A stretch of DNA of 64,000 nt from Pedobacter ginsenosidimutans (lineage in GTDB: Bacteria; Bacteroidota; Bacteroidia; Sphingobacteriales; Sphingobacteriaceae), in the NCBI RefSeq assembly GCF_001442625.1, contig NZ_LMZQ01000002.1, positions 240,431-304,430 on the forward strand, written 5' to 3'. This document shows positions 1 through 8,258 of the stretch, piece by piece; positions within the stretch are counted from its first letter, which is position 1, and every line of letters begins with the position of its first letter. Below the pieces are notes generated by a model, which was not told the DNA's origin, did no database searches, and was given only the letters and a program-made list of their open reading frames with translations. The translations under genes and the position numbers were made by a program.

Positions 1-44
1 TATAATAGACTTCTATTCTGATATTGAGGAATGCTTTTCAGGAT

Positions 45-130
45 CGTCATTTCGACCGTAGTGGAGAAATCTTTGAATTAAATATCGTTCAAAGATCTCT
101 CCGTTCCGCTGCGCTCCAGCCGAGATGACG
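45..130. repeat. Dispersed CGTCAT-bounded palindromic repeat, copy 1
   Basis: The element begins CGTCATTTCG and ends CGAGATGACG, so its ends form an imperfect terminal inverted repeat. The inside carries AAAGATCTCTCC and a TCCGCTGCGCTCC box. Related copies lie at 9102, 13921, 17223 and 39557, always between genes. This copy sits just past the 3' end of the S9 peptidase gene. It has no coding capacity. A transcribed copy could fold into a long hairpin; any function is unknown. Confidence 0.8.
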
Positions 131-145
131 TAATTTTATTAAAAG

Positions 146-2530
146 CTACTTCTTCAACGTATTTTCATACAGTTTAAATATCCTTTTATACTCATCAGTC
201 CAGCTGCTAGGCTCGATAAAACCGTGGTCTTCAACAGGGTAAACGGCCAGTTCCCAATTGTTTTTGCCCAACTCTATAAAACGTTGACTAATACGAACAA
301 TATCCTGAAAATGAACATTCACATCAACCATTCCATGCGCCATTAAAAGGTTGCCTTTTAACTTATCGGCGAAGTAGATCGGTGAGCTTCTTTTATATGC
401 AATCGGATCGTTAAACGGTTCGTTTAAAATATTCGAGGTATAACCATGGTTATAATGTGCCCAGTCGGTTACCGAACGTAAAGCAGCACCACTGGCAAAA
501 ACATCTGCTTCATTAAACATGGCCATCAGGGTGATAAAACCACCGTACGAGCCTCCGTACAAACCAACATGCTGCGGGTTAACGCCATATTTCTCTACTA
601 AAAACTTAACGCCATCAACCTGATCGGTTAAATCTTTTCCACCCATATGGCGGTAAATGCCTGTACGGTGATCGCGGCCATAACCAGAACTCCCGGTATA
701 ATCGATATCGATTACGGTATAACCGTTATCGGCCAGTAAATTATTGAACATAAACTCGCGGAAGTAGGTGCTCCATCCGAAATGCACATTTTGAAGATAG
801 CCTGCTCCATGAACAAAAACTACCGCAGGGTGATTAGGATGTGGATTGTCGGATTTATAAACCCTCGCATAAACATCTGCCCCATAGCGGTTTTTAAAGC
901 TTACCATATCCGGTTGACGCCACTTGTAAGAATTAAATTCGGCAGAGGTAGATTGTGTAATTTTTTCGGCTTTGGCACCAACCTTATTTGGCTGAAGATA
1001 CAACTCTCCAGGTTTGTCCATAAAAGAATAATTAATGGCGATGTATTTCTCATCAGGAGAGAGAGTGATATCATTTAAGCCTTTCATGGTGGTAATTTGA
1101 ACAAGCTCACCACCGTTTACACTGATTTTAAAGAAGTTTGTTATTCCTGGGTGCTCCTTATTTGTTTTAAGATAAAATGTACTTCTATCCTTTGAGAGCT
1201 GAACAGATTGCACTTCCCATTTGCCAGATGTTAGTTGTTTTTTATCGCCTGAGGCAGCATTAGCTACATAAAGGTGTGAGTATCCGGTAGCTTCGCTTTG
1301 GTAATAAAAGCGGTTATTATCTATCCATCCAGTGTTACCTTGGTAAAAACCGCTGATGCCAGGACCACCAATCCAGGCTTCATCGTGCTGACGGTCTACT
1401 AAAGAAAAATTCCCTGTTGATGCATCTAGTTTTAAGATCCAGCGGTCTTTATTGTCGGTAGAAGTTGCAACAACGATTGCCGTACTTCCGTTATCGTTCC
1501 AAATGGGGCCAAAGAAATTTACAGGCCTGTCTGCGTTTTTCTTTTTTAGCGAGTCCAATTCTTTTGGATAATCTTTAAGGTAATCAGGAAGATCTTTAAT
1601 GCCCGGTATGGTAGCAGTTTGAATGGCATAAACAGAATCTTTTTGGGTATCGTAGATAAAGCCCTGCGAAATATTTTCATTTTCTCCAACCTTTGTTCTG
1701 CCAGGAATATCTTCGGTATAACCTGATGATGTGATATAATTCGGAACAATGGTGCTGTGGTTATTCTGGGCTGGCGTGGTTAGCTTATAAGTAATAAAAT
1801 GCCCATCGGGGCTAATGGTTACGCCATTTAAAAATTTATCTTCGGTATAAAGCTCTTTTAATGGTTTTGAATCTGCAGATGTTGCGCCAGAACGGCCTCT
1901 TCCACCACGGGCGCCACTTCTGGTCTCAGCATTTCGTTTTTTAATGATATCGAACAATTCGGTTTGCTGTGCCTTTAGCCATGTATCTTGCTCGGTAAGT
2001 GGCCTGGCTTCTGGCCGGCCTGCTTTTTTACCTTTAACGAAATTAGTGAGCTGTTTGGTTTCGGCAGATTTTAAATCCACTTCGAAAAGATTATCACCCA
2101 ATTGATAAACGATATTTCCATTGGTTAAAAAAACAGGACTGTTCTCTCGCTCTTGCGTACTGGTTAGCCGCGTTTCTTTATTGTTTTTGAAATTCTGCAA
2201 ATAGATATCGCCACTTTTTTCGATTAAACCGAGTGAACGGTCAGTATTATAGGTATAGTTTAAACTTAATAGTTTTTCATCTTCCTTTTCTGCCGCTTTA
2301 ATGGGTTTGGTAGCTGTTGCCGAAACTTTAAATAATTCTTCCTTAGCTTTATTTTCAGGGTTCCAGTTGAAGTACAGGGTTTTGCTATCTGCAGTCCAAC
2401 GTAAATTAGTTGGCGCAACGCCCATCCACTTTGGATCGCGCATTATCTTTTCGACGGTTAAAGGCGCTAATTGTTGTGCAAAAGCATATTCGCCTGTGCA
2501 AAGCAAAAGGAAAAGTAAATATTTCTTCAT
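146..2530 (-). CDS. Secreted S9-family prolyl oligopeptidase-like serine peptidase
   Basis: Predicted periplasmic serine peptidase of about 794 residues. I place the start at the ATG ending at 2530, because MKKYLLFLLL then opens a clean signal peptide; the upstream ATG would add seven residues before it. The N-terminal two thirds (about 25-540) are beta-propeller-like WD40/DPP-IV-type repeats. The C-terminal third is an alpha/beta hydrolase domain with nucleophile Ser661 in GGSYGG, Asp736 in GMVDVN and His769 in EDHGF. Family knowledge: S9 enzymes cleave peptides, often after proline. A glycine- and arginine-rich insert near residue 205 (RSGARGGRGRSG) is unusual. The substrate is not inferable. 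It is transcribed toward repeat copy 1 and has no obvious operon partner. Confidence 0.93.
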   Translation of the reverse strand: MKKYLLFLLLCTGEYAFAQQLAPLTVEKIMRDPKWMGVAPTNLRWTADSKTLYFNWNPENKAKEELFKVSATATKPIKAAEKEDEKLLSLNYTYNTDRSLGLIEKSGDIYLQNFKNNKETRLTSTQERENSPVFLTNGNIVYQLGDNLFEVDLKSAETKQLTNFVKGKKAGRPEARPLTEQDTWLKAQQTELFDIIKKRNAETRSGARGGRGRSGATSADSKPLKELYTEDKFLNGVTISPDGHFITYKLTTPAQNNHSTIVPNYITSSGYTEDIPGRTKVGENENISQGFIYDTQKDSVYAIQTATIPGIKDLPDYLKDYPKELDSLKKKNADRPVNFFGPIWNDNGSTAIVVATSTDNKDRWILKLDASTGNFSLVDRQHDEAWIGGPGISGFYQGNTGWIDNNRFYYQSEATGYSHLYVANAASGDKKQLTSGKWEVQSVQLSKDRSTFYLKTNKEHPGITNFFKISVNGGELVQITTMKGLNDITLSPDEKYIAINYSFMDKPGELYLQPNKVGAKAEKITQSTSAEFNSYKWRQPDMVSFKNRYGADVYARVYKSDNPHPNHPAVVFVHGAGYLQNVHFGWSTYFREFMFNNLLADNGYTVIDIDYTGSSGYGRDHRTGIYRHMGGKDLTDQVDGVKFLVEKYGVNPQHVGLYGGSYGGFITLMAMFNEADVFASGAALRSVTDWAHYNHGYTSNILNEPFNDPIAYKRSSPIYFADKLKGNLLMAHGMVDVNVHFQDIVRISQRFIELGKNNWELAVYPVEDHGFIEPSSWTDEYKRIFKLYENTLKK

Positions 2531-2600
2531 GAATTTTAGGTTTGGCTGCAATTTAGGGAATGGACTTGCAAATTTTAGCAGGAAATGGAAATGTTACAAC

Positions 2601-2713
2601 AACCTCACCCTATGAACGGTAGTGCTTTATTGCAAAAGCTGTTCATTCCCTCTCCTTGAGGAGAGGGATACGAGAGACAGAAGTAGCTGCACCAACTTGT
2701 ATAGGGTGAGGTT
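2601..2713. repeat. 113-base inverted-repeat element
   Basis: Perfect 13-base arms AACCTCACCCTAT (2601-2613) and ATAGGGTGAGGTT (2701-2713) enclose a second perfect hairpin, CCCTCTCCT/AGGAGAGGG (2648-2667). The right arm overlaps the first two bases of the stop-codon triplet of the FAD-like gene (2712-2714). It looks like a small non-autonomous repeat or processed terminator lying between two convergently oriented minus-strand genes' intergenic space. No second copy was noticed in this window. Confidence 0.8.
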
Positions 2714-3899
2714 AGCGGATTACTCCTCCGGTTTTATCTACATTCACATCATCAAAAGGCTTTAGATACTCGTTGATAATTACTGCAAATTCTCTTCTGG
2801 TTAATACTTTTTTAAGGTCATATTTAGAAGTAAACTTATAATTTTTGTTCCACTTTTTTTGCAGGTCGGTCTTGATTGCCTCAACCGATTTATTACCCAC
2901 GTAACAAACCATCGCAGTGGTGTTTTCTAAATTAATGGGAATATTCTGATGATCATCAAACCAGATCTGGGCCTTGTAATAATAATCTTTGATGGGCTGC
3001 TTAATTTCATCGTAGGTAACTTCTTTTTCAGGATTGAAATAGGCTTTATCCTGTTTTATTTCTGCTTTGATGATTCCCGTTATACCCACTTTTTGGATGG
3101 CCAGCCAATTAGAATCAATCGCTTTTACATCCTCAAAAGGCATTAACGTATGTTTATAGGCTAATAACTCACCCTGGATCCTTTTTAAATTTGACAAACT
3201 GGTTTTGGTGTCGAAAAATGCAGCATAGGCTGCGATTGCCCCAGCAGCAGGGCCAATCTCGAACTGATCGGCAGAAATATATAAAAGGTTTTCTTGGTTC
3301 GGGATGAGTAGGCTGTATAATGATAAAAAATTGCTCCCTTTGGACGAAACACTTGCTACTGTTGTTCTATATAAGTTCTCACTATAATTTAATTGATTTG
3401 AAGTTGCAGGGTTTAAGCCCGTAATTTTTAATGCGGTCATTAACTTTTCTGGATTATCGGCCATAACCAAAACTTTTGCCCTAATGCTTTTATCTTTGGT
3501 GAGCTTCACTTCCCAGCTACTGCCAGAGCGTTTAATTTCGATATAAGGAGCGTTATTGATTACATTTAATAGCTGCGTGCTGTCAACCGTCACTTTTACA
3601 GGTTTCTTTTTATCTGGCTTTGGTTTAGGGGCCTCCAAGCTTTTTGCATTTTCGATTTCTCTTTTTAAGAAATTCTGATAGAAGGCCTCTGCGGTTTTAG
3701 GTCTGCCCTCAGAAACTTTCTTGAGGTCGAGCTGTTCCTTTTGTGTGAGCAGAATGGTTTTAACGCCAGATTTAAACGACTGAAAAGATGCGGCATAGGC
3801 GGCATCGCCACTGCCAATAACCAATACATCTGTTTTTAGGGTTTGGGCATGTATAACCAGGGGAATTATGAATGCGAAAACAAAAAACAATCTTTTCAT
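2712..3899 (-). CDS. Secreted, divergent FAD-dependent oxidoreductase-like protein
   Basis: A 395-residue protein with a signal peptide (MKRLFFVFAFIIPLVIHAQ). Directly after it comes a dinucleotide-binding beta-alpha-beta start, TDVLVIGSGDAAYAAS (about 23-38). A later GPAAGAIAAYAA stretch (about 214-225) resembles the C-terminal FAD contact of the FAD_oxidored family (PF12831). Usual members are longer and carry a GGM motif after the first strand, which is absent here. The C-terminus has LTRREFAVIINEYLKPF, somewhat like an SLH-type helix. Whether it still binds FAD is uncertain. The stop codon lies in the arm of the 2601-2713 inverted repeat, so the natural C-terminus may have been altered. 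Confidence 0.65.
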   Translation of the reverse strand: MKRLFFVFAFIIPLVIHAQTLKTDVLVIGSGDAAYAASFQSFKSGVKTILLTQKEQLDLKKVSEGRPKTAEAFYQNFLKREIENAKSLEAPKPKPDKKKPVKVTVDSTQLLNVINNAPYIEIKRSGSSWEVKLTKDKSIRAKVLVMADNPEKLMTALKITGLNPATSNQLNYSENLYRTTVASVSSKGSNFLSLYSLLIPNQENLLYISADQFEIGPAAGAIAAYAAFFDTKTSLSNLKRIQGELLAYKHTLMPFEDVKAIDSNWLAIQKVGITGIIKAEIKQDKAYFNPEKEVTYDEIKQPIKDYYYKAQIWFDDHQNIPINLENTTAMVCYVGNKSVEAIKTDLQKKWNKNYKFTSKYDLKKVLTRREFAVIINEYLKPFDDVNVDKTGGVIR

Positions 3900-4087
3900 C
3901 GGTGAATATTAAAATTTGCTGCAATATGCTTTAAATGAATGAATTTTTAATGAAACGGATGCATTTTAACTAAATTTAACGATCATTTTTAGCTAGCTCG
4001 ATTAACCGTTTAATTTTCATATAACCACGCCGACCTTATATTTTCTTAAATTGCTTTTATGGTAAAAATTGTGAGCCTTTGTTAATT

Positions 4088-5485
4088 ATGGAAGAACAGA
4101 TAAAATCAGTTTTCGATTTACAGCAAAAATACAAATTCGAGTTGCGAAAAACGGATGCTAAAACCCGTATTGGAAAACTAAGGCAGCTTAAACAGGCATT
4201 AGAAAATGCCAAGGAAGAAATATTTGCCGCATTGAAAAGTGACTTGCGCAAAAACCGCTTCGAAACTGCTGTAACAGAGCTGTTTTTTACATATGCCGAA
4301 ATAGATCATGCCATAAAAAAGCTGCGTAGCTGGATGAAACCAAAATCAGTAGGCAGAACCATGAGTAATCTTTTTGCCAGTAATAAAATCTATTATGAAC
4401 CAAAAGGTGTTTGCCTAATTATTGCGCCATGGAATTATCCATTGCAATTAATCATGAGCCCATTGATTTCTGCGATAGCAGCAGGAAATTGTGTTATACT
4501 AAAACCGTCTGAATTGAGTGCTGCGACGGCGGCCGTGATCAATAAATTAATTTCAAATACTTTTGATGCAAAAGAAATTGCCTGTTTTGAAGGTGATGCC
4601 GAAGTTTCTACCGCACTATTAAAACTTCCTTTTGACCATATATTTTTTACCGGAAGCACAGCAATTGGTAAGGTGGTGATGGAAGCTGCGGCAAAAAACC
4701 TGAGCTCAGTTACCTTAGAGCTTGGTGGTAAATCGCCTGCTATTGTAGATGAAACCTGTGATCTACAAAAAGCAGCAGAAAAAATAGCCTGGGGCAAATT
4801 GGTAAATGCCGGACAAACTTGCATTGCGCCAGATTATGTGCTGATTAAAGATAATTTGCTGGCCGATTTTGTAGCGCATTATGAAAAAGCTGTTAAGAAA
4901 ATGTTTTTTGATGAAGTGGGAATTAACAAAAATGATTATGCTAAAATCATCAATGTAAAACAGTTCCTGCGCTTAAATAAATTGATTGAAGAAGCTCTTC
5001 GCGATGGAGCTATATTGGCCTTAGGTGGAAAATCTGACGAAAAAGATTTAACCATTACGCCAACGCTTTTAACTTCGGTAGCCGTGGGTAGCAGCATCAT
5101 GCAGGAAGAAATTTTTGGACCAATTTTGCCCGTTATTACTTACAACAATATACAGGAGGCAATTGATTTGGTGAACAGGAAAGAAAAGCCTTTGGCACTT
5201 TATATTTTCTCGGGCAATAAACAGAACCAGAATAAAATTATCACTGAAACAAGTGCGGGCGGATCCTGTGTAAATGATGTATTGGTCCATATCGGTAATC
5301 CGAATTTGCCTTTTGGTGGTGTTAACAATAGTGGGATAGGTAGCTGTCATGGTATTTTTGGTTTCAAAACTTTTTCGCATGAAAGGGCAGTGGTTTTCCA
5401 GTCGAAGTTGGGATTGACCAAAATGATTTATCCGCCTTACGAAAAAAAAATGAACTTGTTAAAATGGCTAAAGAAATTGATGTAG
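4088..5485 (+). CDS. NAD(P)-dependent aldehyde dehydrogenase (ALDH3-like)
   Basis: A soluble enzyme of 465 residues that oxidises an aldehyde to its carboxylic acid. The start is ATG 4088; the TTG nine bases upstream would add nothing conserved. The general base is Glu211 in LELGGKSP and the catalytic nucleophile is Cys245 in NAGQTC. Cofactor contacts include PWNYP (about 115) and FTGSTAIG. The EEIFGPILPV and PFGGVNNSG motifs are present near the C-terminus. The length and the truncated N-terminus fit the ALDH3/fatty-aldehyde branch. Substrate unknown. It is alone on the plus strand, divergent from the FAD-like gene. Confidence 0.93.
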   Translation: MEEQIKSVFDLQQKYKFELRKTDAKTRIGKLRQLKQALENAKEEIFAALKSDLRKNRFETAVTELFFTYAEIDHAIKKLRSWMKPKSVGRTMSNLFASNKIYYEPKGVCLIIAPWNYPLQLIMSPLISAIAAGNCVILKPSELSAATAAVINKLISNTFDAKEIACFEGDAEVSTALLKLPFDHIFFTGSTAIGKVVMEAAAKNLSSVTLELGGKSPAIVDETCDLQKAAEKIAWGKLVNAGQTCIAPDYVLIKDNLLADFVAHYEKAVKKMFFDEVGINKNDYAKIINVKQFLRLNKLIEEALRDGAILALGGKSDEKDLTITPTLLTSVAVGSSIMQEEIFGPILPVITYNNIQEAIDLVNRKEKPLALYIFSGNKQNQNKIITETSAGGSCVNDVLVHIGNPNLPFGGVNNSGIGSCHGIFGFKTFSHERAVVFQSKLGLTKMIYPPYEKKMNLLKWLKKLM

Positions 5486-5540
5486 GTTTTGCTGTTATAT
5501 GCCCAGCTCTGCGTACTCTGCGCCTTCCTCTCTGTGATCT

Positions 5541-6038
5541 TTGTGGTTAAAAAAAACGATAATTATTCTTAAAAACCTTATTTTGGTTTCATGGATTTAC
5601 GAAATAGAAACTTTGCCTAATCAGCTTAGGAAAGCTACCGAAAATTTGACCGAAAAAGAATTAAACCAAACTTATCGCCCTGAAGGATGGACGTTGAGGC
5701 AAGTTGTTCACCACATTCCCGATAGCCACATTAATGCTTATATCCGTTTCAAGCAAGCCATTACCGAAGATGTTCCCATAATCAGGCCGTATTATGAAGA
5801 GCGCTGGGCAGAAACGGGGGAAGCAAAAAATGGTGATGTCAAATTATCTATTGATTTATTGGCTGCTTTGCACCAACGTTGGGTTGCTTTTTTAAAAACA
5901 TTGAACCCTGAAGATTATCAGCGAAAATACATTCATCCAGCTCAAGGAAAAGAACTTACATTAGCAAACATGTTGGGTATGTACGCCTGGCACGGCAAAC
6001 ATCATTTGGCACACATTACCAATACAATAGCAAAATGA
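5541..6038 (+). CDS. YfiT/BstA-like DinB-superfamily protein, probably missing its normal 5' end
   Basis: From WIYEIETLP (residue 19) onward this matches the YfiT-type putative metal-dependent hydrolase or thiol transferase. It has YRPEGWTLRQVVHHIPDSH, the ERW core and the terminal WHGKHHLAHI. The metal-binding histidines (VVHH and KHHLAH) are kept. The usual opening of this family (a segment like LRYPIGKF before the first helix) is absent. No ATG is in frame before the conserved region, and only TTG codons (5541 and one near 5583) could start it. The upstream DNA is a simple CTCTGCG/CTTTGTGG-type repeat that may have replaced the original 5' end. The stop overlaps the next ATG (ATGA at 6035), suggesting a former or current operon. 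Confidence 0.65.
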   Translation: MWLKKTIIILKNLILVSWIYEIETLPNQLRKATENLTEKELNQTYRPEGWTLRQVVHHIPDSHINAYIRFKQAITEDVPIIRPYYEERWAETGEAKNGDVKLSIDLLAALHQRWVAFLKTLNPEDYQRKYIHPAQGKELTLANMLGMYAWHGKHHLAHITNTIAK

Positions 6039-6511
6039 AAATAAATCGTTTAAATTTATTGGTCTTAATCCTTATCGGCTTTTGCACCAATGTGAATGCC
6101 CAAAAAGATCCTTCAAAAGCTTTTGCTTTTATTTTAGGCTCATGGGAAATGCAAACCGCCAAGGGCAAAATAGTAGAACAGTGGGTGCAAAATCCTGATA
6201 AAACACTCAGCGGCAAAAGCTATCGAATAAATGCCAAAGGCGGTAGTTTGCTTACCGAAACCCTTAAGATCAAAAAGATCGGAAAGGATACTTTTTACTG
6301 TTCGACTGTAACGGGGCAGAACGAAGGGAGGGAGACTTGTTTCAAACTTATTGCCACAAAAGATGAGACCTATGTTTTCGAAGATAAAACACACGATTTT
6401 CCGCAGCGGATAGTTTACCAAAATCAGGGAAAAAATGATTTACTCGCCTGGATTGAAGGCGAGCTTAATGGTAAAAGCCGAAAATCGGAGTTTAGGTACA
6501 AGCGGCAATAA
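6035..6511 (+). CDS. Secreted DUF6265-like protein
   Basis: A 158-residue protein with a signal peptide ending near NVNAQ. The mature part is one small beta-rich domain: FILGSWEM, EQWVQNPDKTLSG, a middle TETLKI strand, and VFEDKTHDFPQRIVY. The pattern agrees with the DUF6265 family of lipocalin-like small secreted proteins of unknown function. The start overlaps the stop of the yfiT-like gene by four bases, so translation is probably coupled. No enzyme residues are recognisable. Confidence 0.75.
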   Translation: MKINRLNLLVLILIGFCTNVNAQKDPSKAFAFILGSWEMQTAKGKIVEQWVQNPDKTLSGKSYRINAKGGSLLTETLKIKKIGKDTFYCSTVTGQNEGRETCFKLIATKDETYVFEDKTHDFPQRIVYQNQGKNDLLAWIEGELNGKSRKSEFRYKRQ

Positions 6512-6554
6512 CTTATATTATAGGGATTAATAAAATCGTAATAAACCAGCCCCC

Positions 6555-6601
6555 TTGATCTTTTAGACTGTAATACGTATATTTGAATAAATCACACGTG
6601 T
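6555..6601 (+). promoter_or_regulatory. Promoter and possible autoregulatory operator of the vapBC pair
   Basis: A good Bacteroidota promoter: TTG at 6555-6557, 20 bases, then TATATTTG at 6578-6585. Two CGT-centred palindromes, ATACGTAT (6573-6580) and ACACGTGT (6594-6601), have centres 21 bases apart, that is two helical turns. They flank the -7 box and the start. This is a plausible site for a dimer of the ribbon-helix-helix antitoxin to repress its own operon. The palindromes are seen directly; the operator role is inferred. Confidence 0.65.
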
Positions 6602-6602
6602 A

Positions 6603-6842
6603 ATGACAACGAAATTAACATTAACTGTTCAAAAATCGACCATCGAAAAAGCAAAATCTTATGCAAGGCATACTGGGCGGAGCTTATCAGAATTAGTTGA
6701 GAAGTATTTAGAGACGATTACACTTGAAGAGAAGCCAATTATTTCGTCAAAACTAAAGGGCATAGTGGGAGCGGTAAAATTGCCAGAGAACTTTAATGAA
6801 GACACGGAACTTCGTCATTATTTTGAAAATAAACATATATGA
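6603..6842 (+). CDS. vapB: Antitoxin, DUF6364/ribbon-helix-helix type
   Basis: A 79-residue protein opening with MTTKLTLTVQKSTIEKAKSYA and GRSLSELVEKYL, the beta-strand-helix-helix pattern of RHH antitoxins seen in DUF6364. The acidic C-terminal tail (about 50-79) would wrap the toxin. Its stop overlaps the start of the PIN gene by four bases (ATGA at 6839), standard for type II pairs. The symbol is used in the generic VapB sense. Confidence 0.85.
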   Translation: MTTKLTLTVQKSTIEKAKSYARHTGRSLSELVEKYLETITLEEKPIISSKLKGIVGAVKLPENFNEDTELRHYFENKHI

Positions 6843-7252
6843 AAAGGGTATTTGTTGATACCAATATCATCGTTGATCTAATTGCCGATAGACAACCTTT
6901 CAGCAAATTTGCTATAGAAATTTTTGAAAAGGCTGAACGAAATGAGGTACAATTATTCACCTCATCTCATTCAATCGCAACAACTCATTATCTACTAAAG
7001 AAATACCTAGAAGAAAAGAAGTTAAGGGATGTAATCTACAATGTTTTAGAATACGTTCAAATTATTGCGATAGACGAGGATATTATTAAAAAAGGTTTGA
7101 AGTCAAAACATAAAGATTTTGAAGATGCCCTTCAAATGCTTTGTGCTTATAATATTGAAAAGCTGGATTATATTGTTACCCGAAACATTAAAGATTTCAA
7201 AAATTCTGAAATTCCGGCTTTACCGCCTGATGAGCTGCTTACAAAAATGTAG
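6839..7252 (+). CDS. vapC: PIN-domain toxin ribonuclease (VapC-like)
   Basis: A 137-residue PIN-domain protein. The first acidic residue is Asp7 in VFVDTNIIVDL. Further acidic residues sit in HKDFEDALQ (about 90-98) and in the TRNIKDF motif (about 114-120), completing the Mg2+ site. Family knowledge: VapC toxins cut RNA, commonly tRNA or rRNA, and are held inactive by the upstream antitoxin. The stop lies one base from the stop of the convergent HMA-MauE gene, so there is no room for a terminator between them. Confidence 0.9.
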   Translation: MKRVFVDTNIIVDLIADRQPFSKFAIEIFEKAERNEVQLFTSSHSIATTHYLLKKYLEEKKLRDVIYNVLEYVQIIAIDEDIIKKGLKSKHKDFEDALQMLCAYNIEKLDYIVTRNIKDFKNSEIPALPPDELLTKM

Positions 7253-7253
7253 T

Positions 7254-7973
7254 TTACATCGAAATCAGCATTGCTGCACTCATCGCAATCATAATGGCAT
7301 CTTCAACAATGGTTACGGTACTCATGGGTAGATTAAAAACCGCACCCAAACAGGCGCATTGAATCTTTTTCTTATTTAAAACACTTTCCAAAACACCGAG
7401 GATACTTATCGTCATTACAACTAGTGTAACCCAGTTTACGACTATAGGTGATAAGTTTAAAGCAAAAGATAATCCTAATCCGAGTTCGATAAAAGCATAA
7501 ATATATCCCCATGCGCTAAATTTTTTGGCTACAATATCGTACATGGCATAACTTTCGGCAAAAGCTTTCAGGTTAAGCATTTTAAAGAAAGAAAAGGTGA
7601 GGAAAAAGCCCGACATAAAAATGCGCATAAACACCATGAAATTAATTCCGCTTGATTGCCACGAAACCACAAGTGATATGGCAGTAACATAACCGAATAT
7701 CAATAAAATGGGTTTATAAGTTTCGGCCCACGATTTTGCTTCTTCCAATGTTTCGCTGTGGTGGGCTGCAGAAATTTGATATTTGCTTTCTGATCCGCCC
7801 AAAGCTTGTTGTAGTGTATCTAAACCAATATGTTTATCCATGCTAATGGTGGCAGAATTGGTGTCTTTCGAAACCTCGACTGAGGTTACATCTGGTAAAA
7901 CGAGCAGGTTACTTTTCACTTTATTTTCGCAACCGCCACAAGTCATGCCGGTAAGTTGATAGGTGTGTGTCAT
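7254..7973 (-). CDS. HMA domain fused to MauE/DoxX-like membrane domain
   Basis: A 239-residue fusion. Residues 1-65 form a heavy-metal-associated ferredoxin-like domain with the metal site MTCGGC. About residues 87-239 contain four hydrophobic segments of the MauE/DoxX redox-associated type, with QCACLG (about 209-214) as a conserved cysteine pair. This architecture suggests metal capture linked to thiol chemistry at the inner membrane. The metal is inferred to be copper or mercury-like; the sequence alone does not say. A TAAATTTG box at 7990-7997 could be its -7 element, although no good TTG is correctly spaced. It ends one base from vapC. Confidence 0.85.
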   Translation of the reverse strand: MTHTYQLTGMTCGGCENKVKSNLLVLPDVTSVEVSKDTNSATISMDKHIGLDTLQQALGGSESKYQISAAHHSETLEEAKSWAETYKPILLIFGYVTAISLVVSWQSSGINFMVFMRIFMSGFFLTFSFFKMLNLKAFAESYAMYDIVAKKFSAWGYIYAFIELGLGLSFALNLSPIVVNWVTLVVMTISILGVLESVLNKKKIQCACLGAVFNLPMSTVTIVEDAIMIAMSAAMLISM

Positions 7974-8167
7974 GATTAAAATCTTTATACAAATTTACCG
8001 CTTCATAGGGCTATAAGCGTTACAGAATAATCATAAAGTTTTATAGAATTTTAGCGCATTGACATGTTGTGAATAATTGTCGTTTAGAGCGCAACCGAGA
8101 AGTCTATAGTATGCTTCTTTAATGTACTTAATTTCTCAATGGTAAAGAGCGTTACTTTGTTTTTCAT

Positions 8168-8191
8168 CATTAAGGAGTTAAGAAAATTAAG
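8168..8191. repeat. 24-base dispersed motif, copy 1
   Basis: CATTAAGGAGTTAAGAAAAT followed by TAAG is present here, and its exact reverse complement occurs at 31372-31395. It lies within the 7974-8258 intergenic stretch, which otherwise holds only AT-rich sequence, a possible -7 box and the heptamer array at 8231. Confidence 0.75.
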
Positions 8192-8230
8192 TTTTCAGAT
8201 AAAAAACAAGTTCTTTAACGGTCTGTTCCT

Positions 8231-8254
8231 CCCTAAACCCTAAACCCTAAACCC
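8231..8254. repeat. Telomere-like heptamer array (CCCTAAA)3-CCC
   Basis: Three perfect CCCTAAA units and a partial fourth lie four bases before the stop of the dioxygenase gene. It is a short slipped-strand microsatellite. No function is implied by the resemblance to plant telomere repeats. Confidence 0.9.
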
Positions 8255-8258
8255 TTGT

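Noticed and set aside
8231..8254. Telomere or replicon end suggested by CCCTAAA repeats
   Set aside because: Only three units, located between ordinary chromosomal genes; a slipped microsatellite is a sufficient explanation.
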